Origin: Lachnospiraceae bacterium UBA7182
GTDB lineage: Bacteria; Bacillota; Clostridia; Lachnospirales; Lachnospiraceae
NCBI GenBank assembly: GCA_002491115.1
Contig: DKVI01000019.1
Coordinates: forward strand, 1 to 39,752
Direction of reading: 5' to 3'
Length of the DNA stretch: 39,752 nucleotides
Notes under the pieces: model-generated
Databases searched by the model: none
Told to the model about the DNA's origin: nothing
The model's input: the letters and a program-made list of their open reading frames with translations, nothing else
Translations under genes and position numbers: made by a program
Part shown: positions 39,449 through 39,752 of the stretch, piece by piece
Position numbering within the stretch: the first letter of the stretch is position 1
How the letters are laid out: every line of letters begins with the position of its first letter

Positions 39449-39752
39449 TTATTTCCAATATTTTGTCACCAATATACTTGACGCCTCCTTGGGCAGTCCA
39501 TATTTTAAAATAATTCCTTCCACTGCCTCTGAAATCGTCCCTCCCATTTCCTGGTATACTTCGATTACATGCTGAATCCCTTTTTCCTGCTCTTTTTCCA
39601 CTGCCTGCGTCAATGCCTGCCGTTTCTCTTCCTCAAATATCTGTGCCACCTGTGTCAGTGCCTGCCGTTTCTCTTCCTCAAATATCTGTGCCACCTGTGT
39701 CAGTGCCTGTTGTTTCTCTTCCTCAAATATCTGTGCCACCTGCGTCATCTCT
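39449..39752 (-). CDS. 3' end of a gene with 15-residue coding repeats, runs off the window
   Basis: The last 101 codons of a minus-strand gene whose start lies beyond the window; the first ATG visible is inside the repeat array and is not the start. The protein shows TQVAQIFEEEKxQAL three times in a row (15 residues, coiled-coil-like), a degenerate fourth unit (TQAVEKEQEKG), then a compact tail GIILKYGLPKEASSILVTKYWK. This resembles the C-terminus of Rpn-family (PD-(D/E)XK) putative nucleases or transposases in Firmicutes, but the catalytic part is not in view, so the family is only a guess. Confidence 0.6.
   Translation of the reverse strand, partial: EMTQVAQIFEEEKQQALTQVAQIFEEEKRQALTQVAQIFEEEKRQALTQAVEKEQEKGIQHVIEVYQEMGGTISEAVEGIILKYGLPKEASSILVTKYWK
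39615..39749 (-). repeat. 45-bp in-frame tandem repeat, three copies
   Basis: Near-identical units at 39615-39659, 39660-39704 and 39705-39749, each coding TQVAQIFEEEKxQAL. The copies differ by only a few bases, which points to recent expansion. More copies may lie outside the window. Confidence 0.85.

Noticed and set aside
39615..39749. CRISPR array
   Set aside because: The repeats are contiguous without spacers and are in frame within a coding sequence.

Overview
The window looks like a chromosomal segment from a strictly fermentative Firmicute, most likely Lachnospiraceae (Clostridia). The support is gene content: a FabK-type fatty-acid operon, a ferredoxin-linked 2-oxoacid oxidoreductase paired with an ADP-forming acyl-CoA synthetase, a FeoB-associated Cys-rich peptide, a CBS/DRTGG pyrophosphatase, a tandem-domain ThyX-like protein and strong AGGAGG-type ribosome sites. 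No database search was run, so the genus is not assigned. Almost all genes lie on the minus strand.

Layout. (1) 77-823: one lone conserved hypothetical gene. (2) 874-9524: a minus-strand catabolic operon, read from 9524 downwards: Na+/solute symporter, D-2-hydroxyacid dehydrogenase, ferredoxin, 2-oxoacid:ferredoxin oxidoreductase A, B and C, ADP-forming acyl-CoA synthetase, MFS transporter, and perhaps a 35-residue peptide. A divergent FadR-type GntR regulator (9673-10359) faces it. A perfect operator palindrome fills the spacer of the operon promoter and a second copy lies just past the start site. The set reads as one ATP-yielding route: take up a 2-hydroxyacid, oxidise it, decarboxylate it to acyl-CoA, make ATP, export the acid. 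(3) 10402-12633: an unusually long FtsA-like actin-fold protein with C-terminal add-on domains. (4) 12642-20177: a compact minus-strand operon of GDSL hydrolase, XRE regulator, TerB-N/TerB-C protein, BrxD-like P-loop ATPase, Lhr-like helicase and a tandem ThyX-like protein, most joined by 4-base overlaps. It resembles a DNA-processing or defence-like module that borrows two BREX-type components without the BREX core.

(5) 20228-25893: type II fatty-acid synthesis operon fabH-acpP-fabK-fabD-fabG-fabF-fabZ with a FabT-like operator at its promoter and no acc genes. (6) 25921-28400: LysM/G5/M23 cell-wall peptidase, flavin reductase, DUF2325 protein. (7) 28410-31876: ferrous-iron operon (feoA, feoA, feoB, Cys-rich peptide, Fur-family protein) behind a consensus promoter overlapped by a Fur-box-like palindrome. 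(8) 31928-38292: Mn-dependent pyrophosphatase, small alarmone synthetase, a small hypothetical, DUF1002 protein, alpha/beta hydrolase, aspartate kinase.

(9) 38311-39752: an accessory junction. It holds an integrase remnant with an internal deletion, a tRNA-Pro fragment cut exactly at the anticodon loop, an excisionase-like HTH gene, and the 3' end of a gene with 45-bp coding repeats that runs off the window. The most interesting regions are the 2-hydroxyacid operon with its operator architecture, the TerB/BrxD/Lhr/ThyX operon, and the tRNA-Pro junction.
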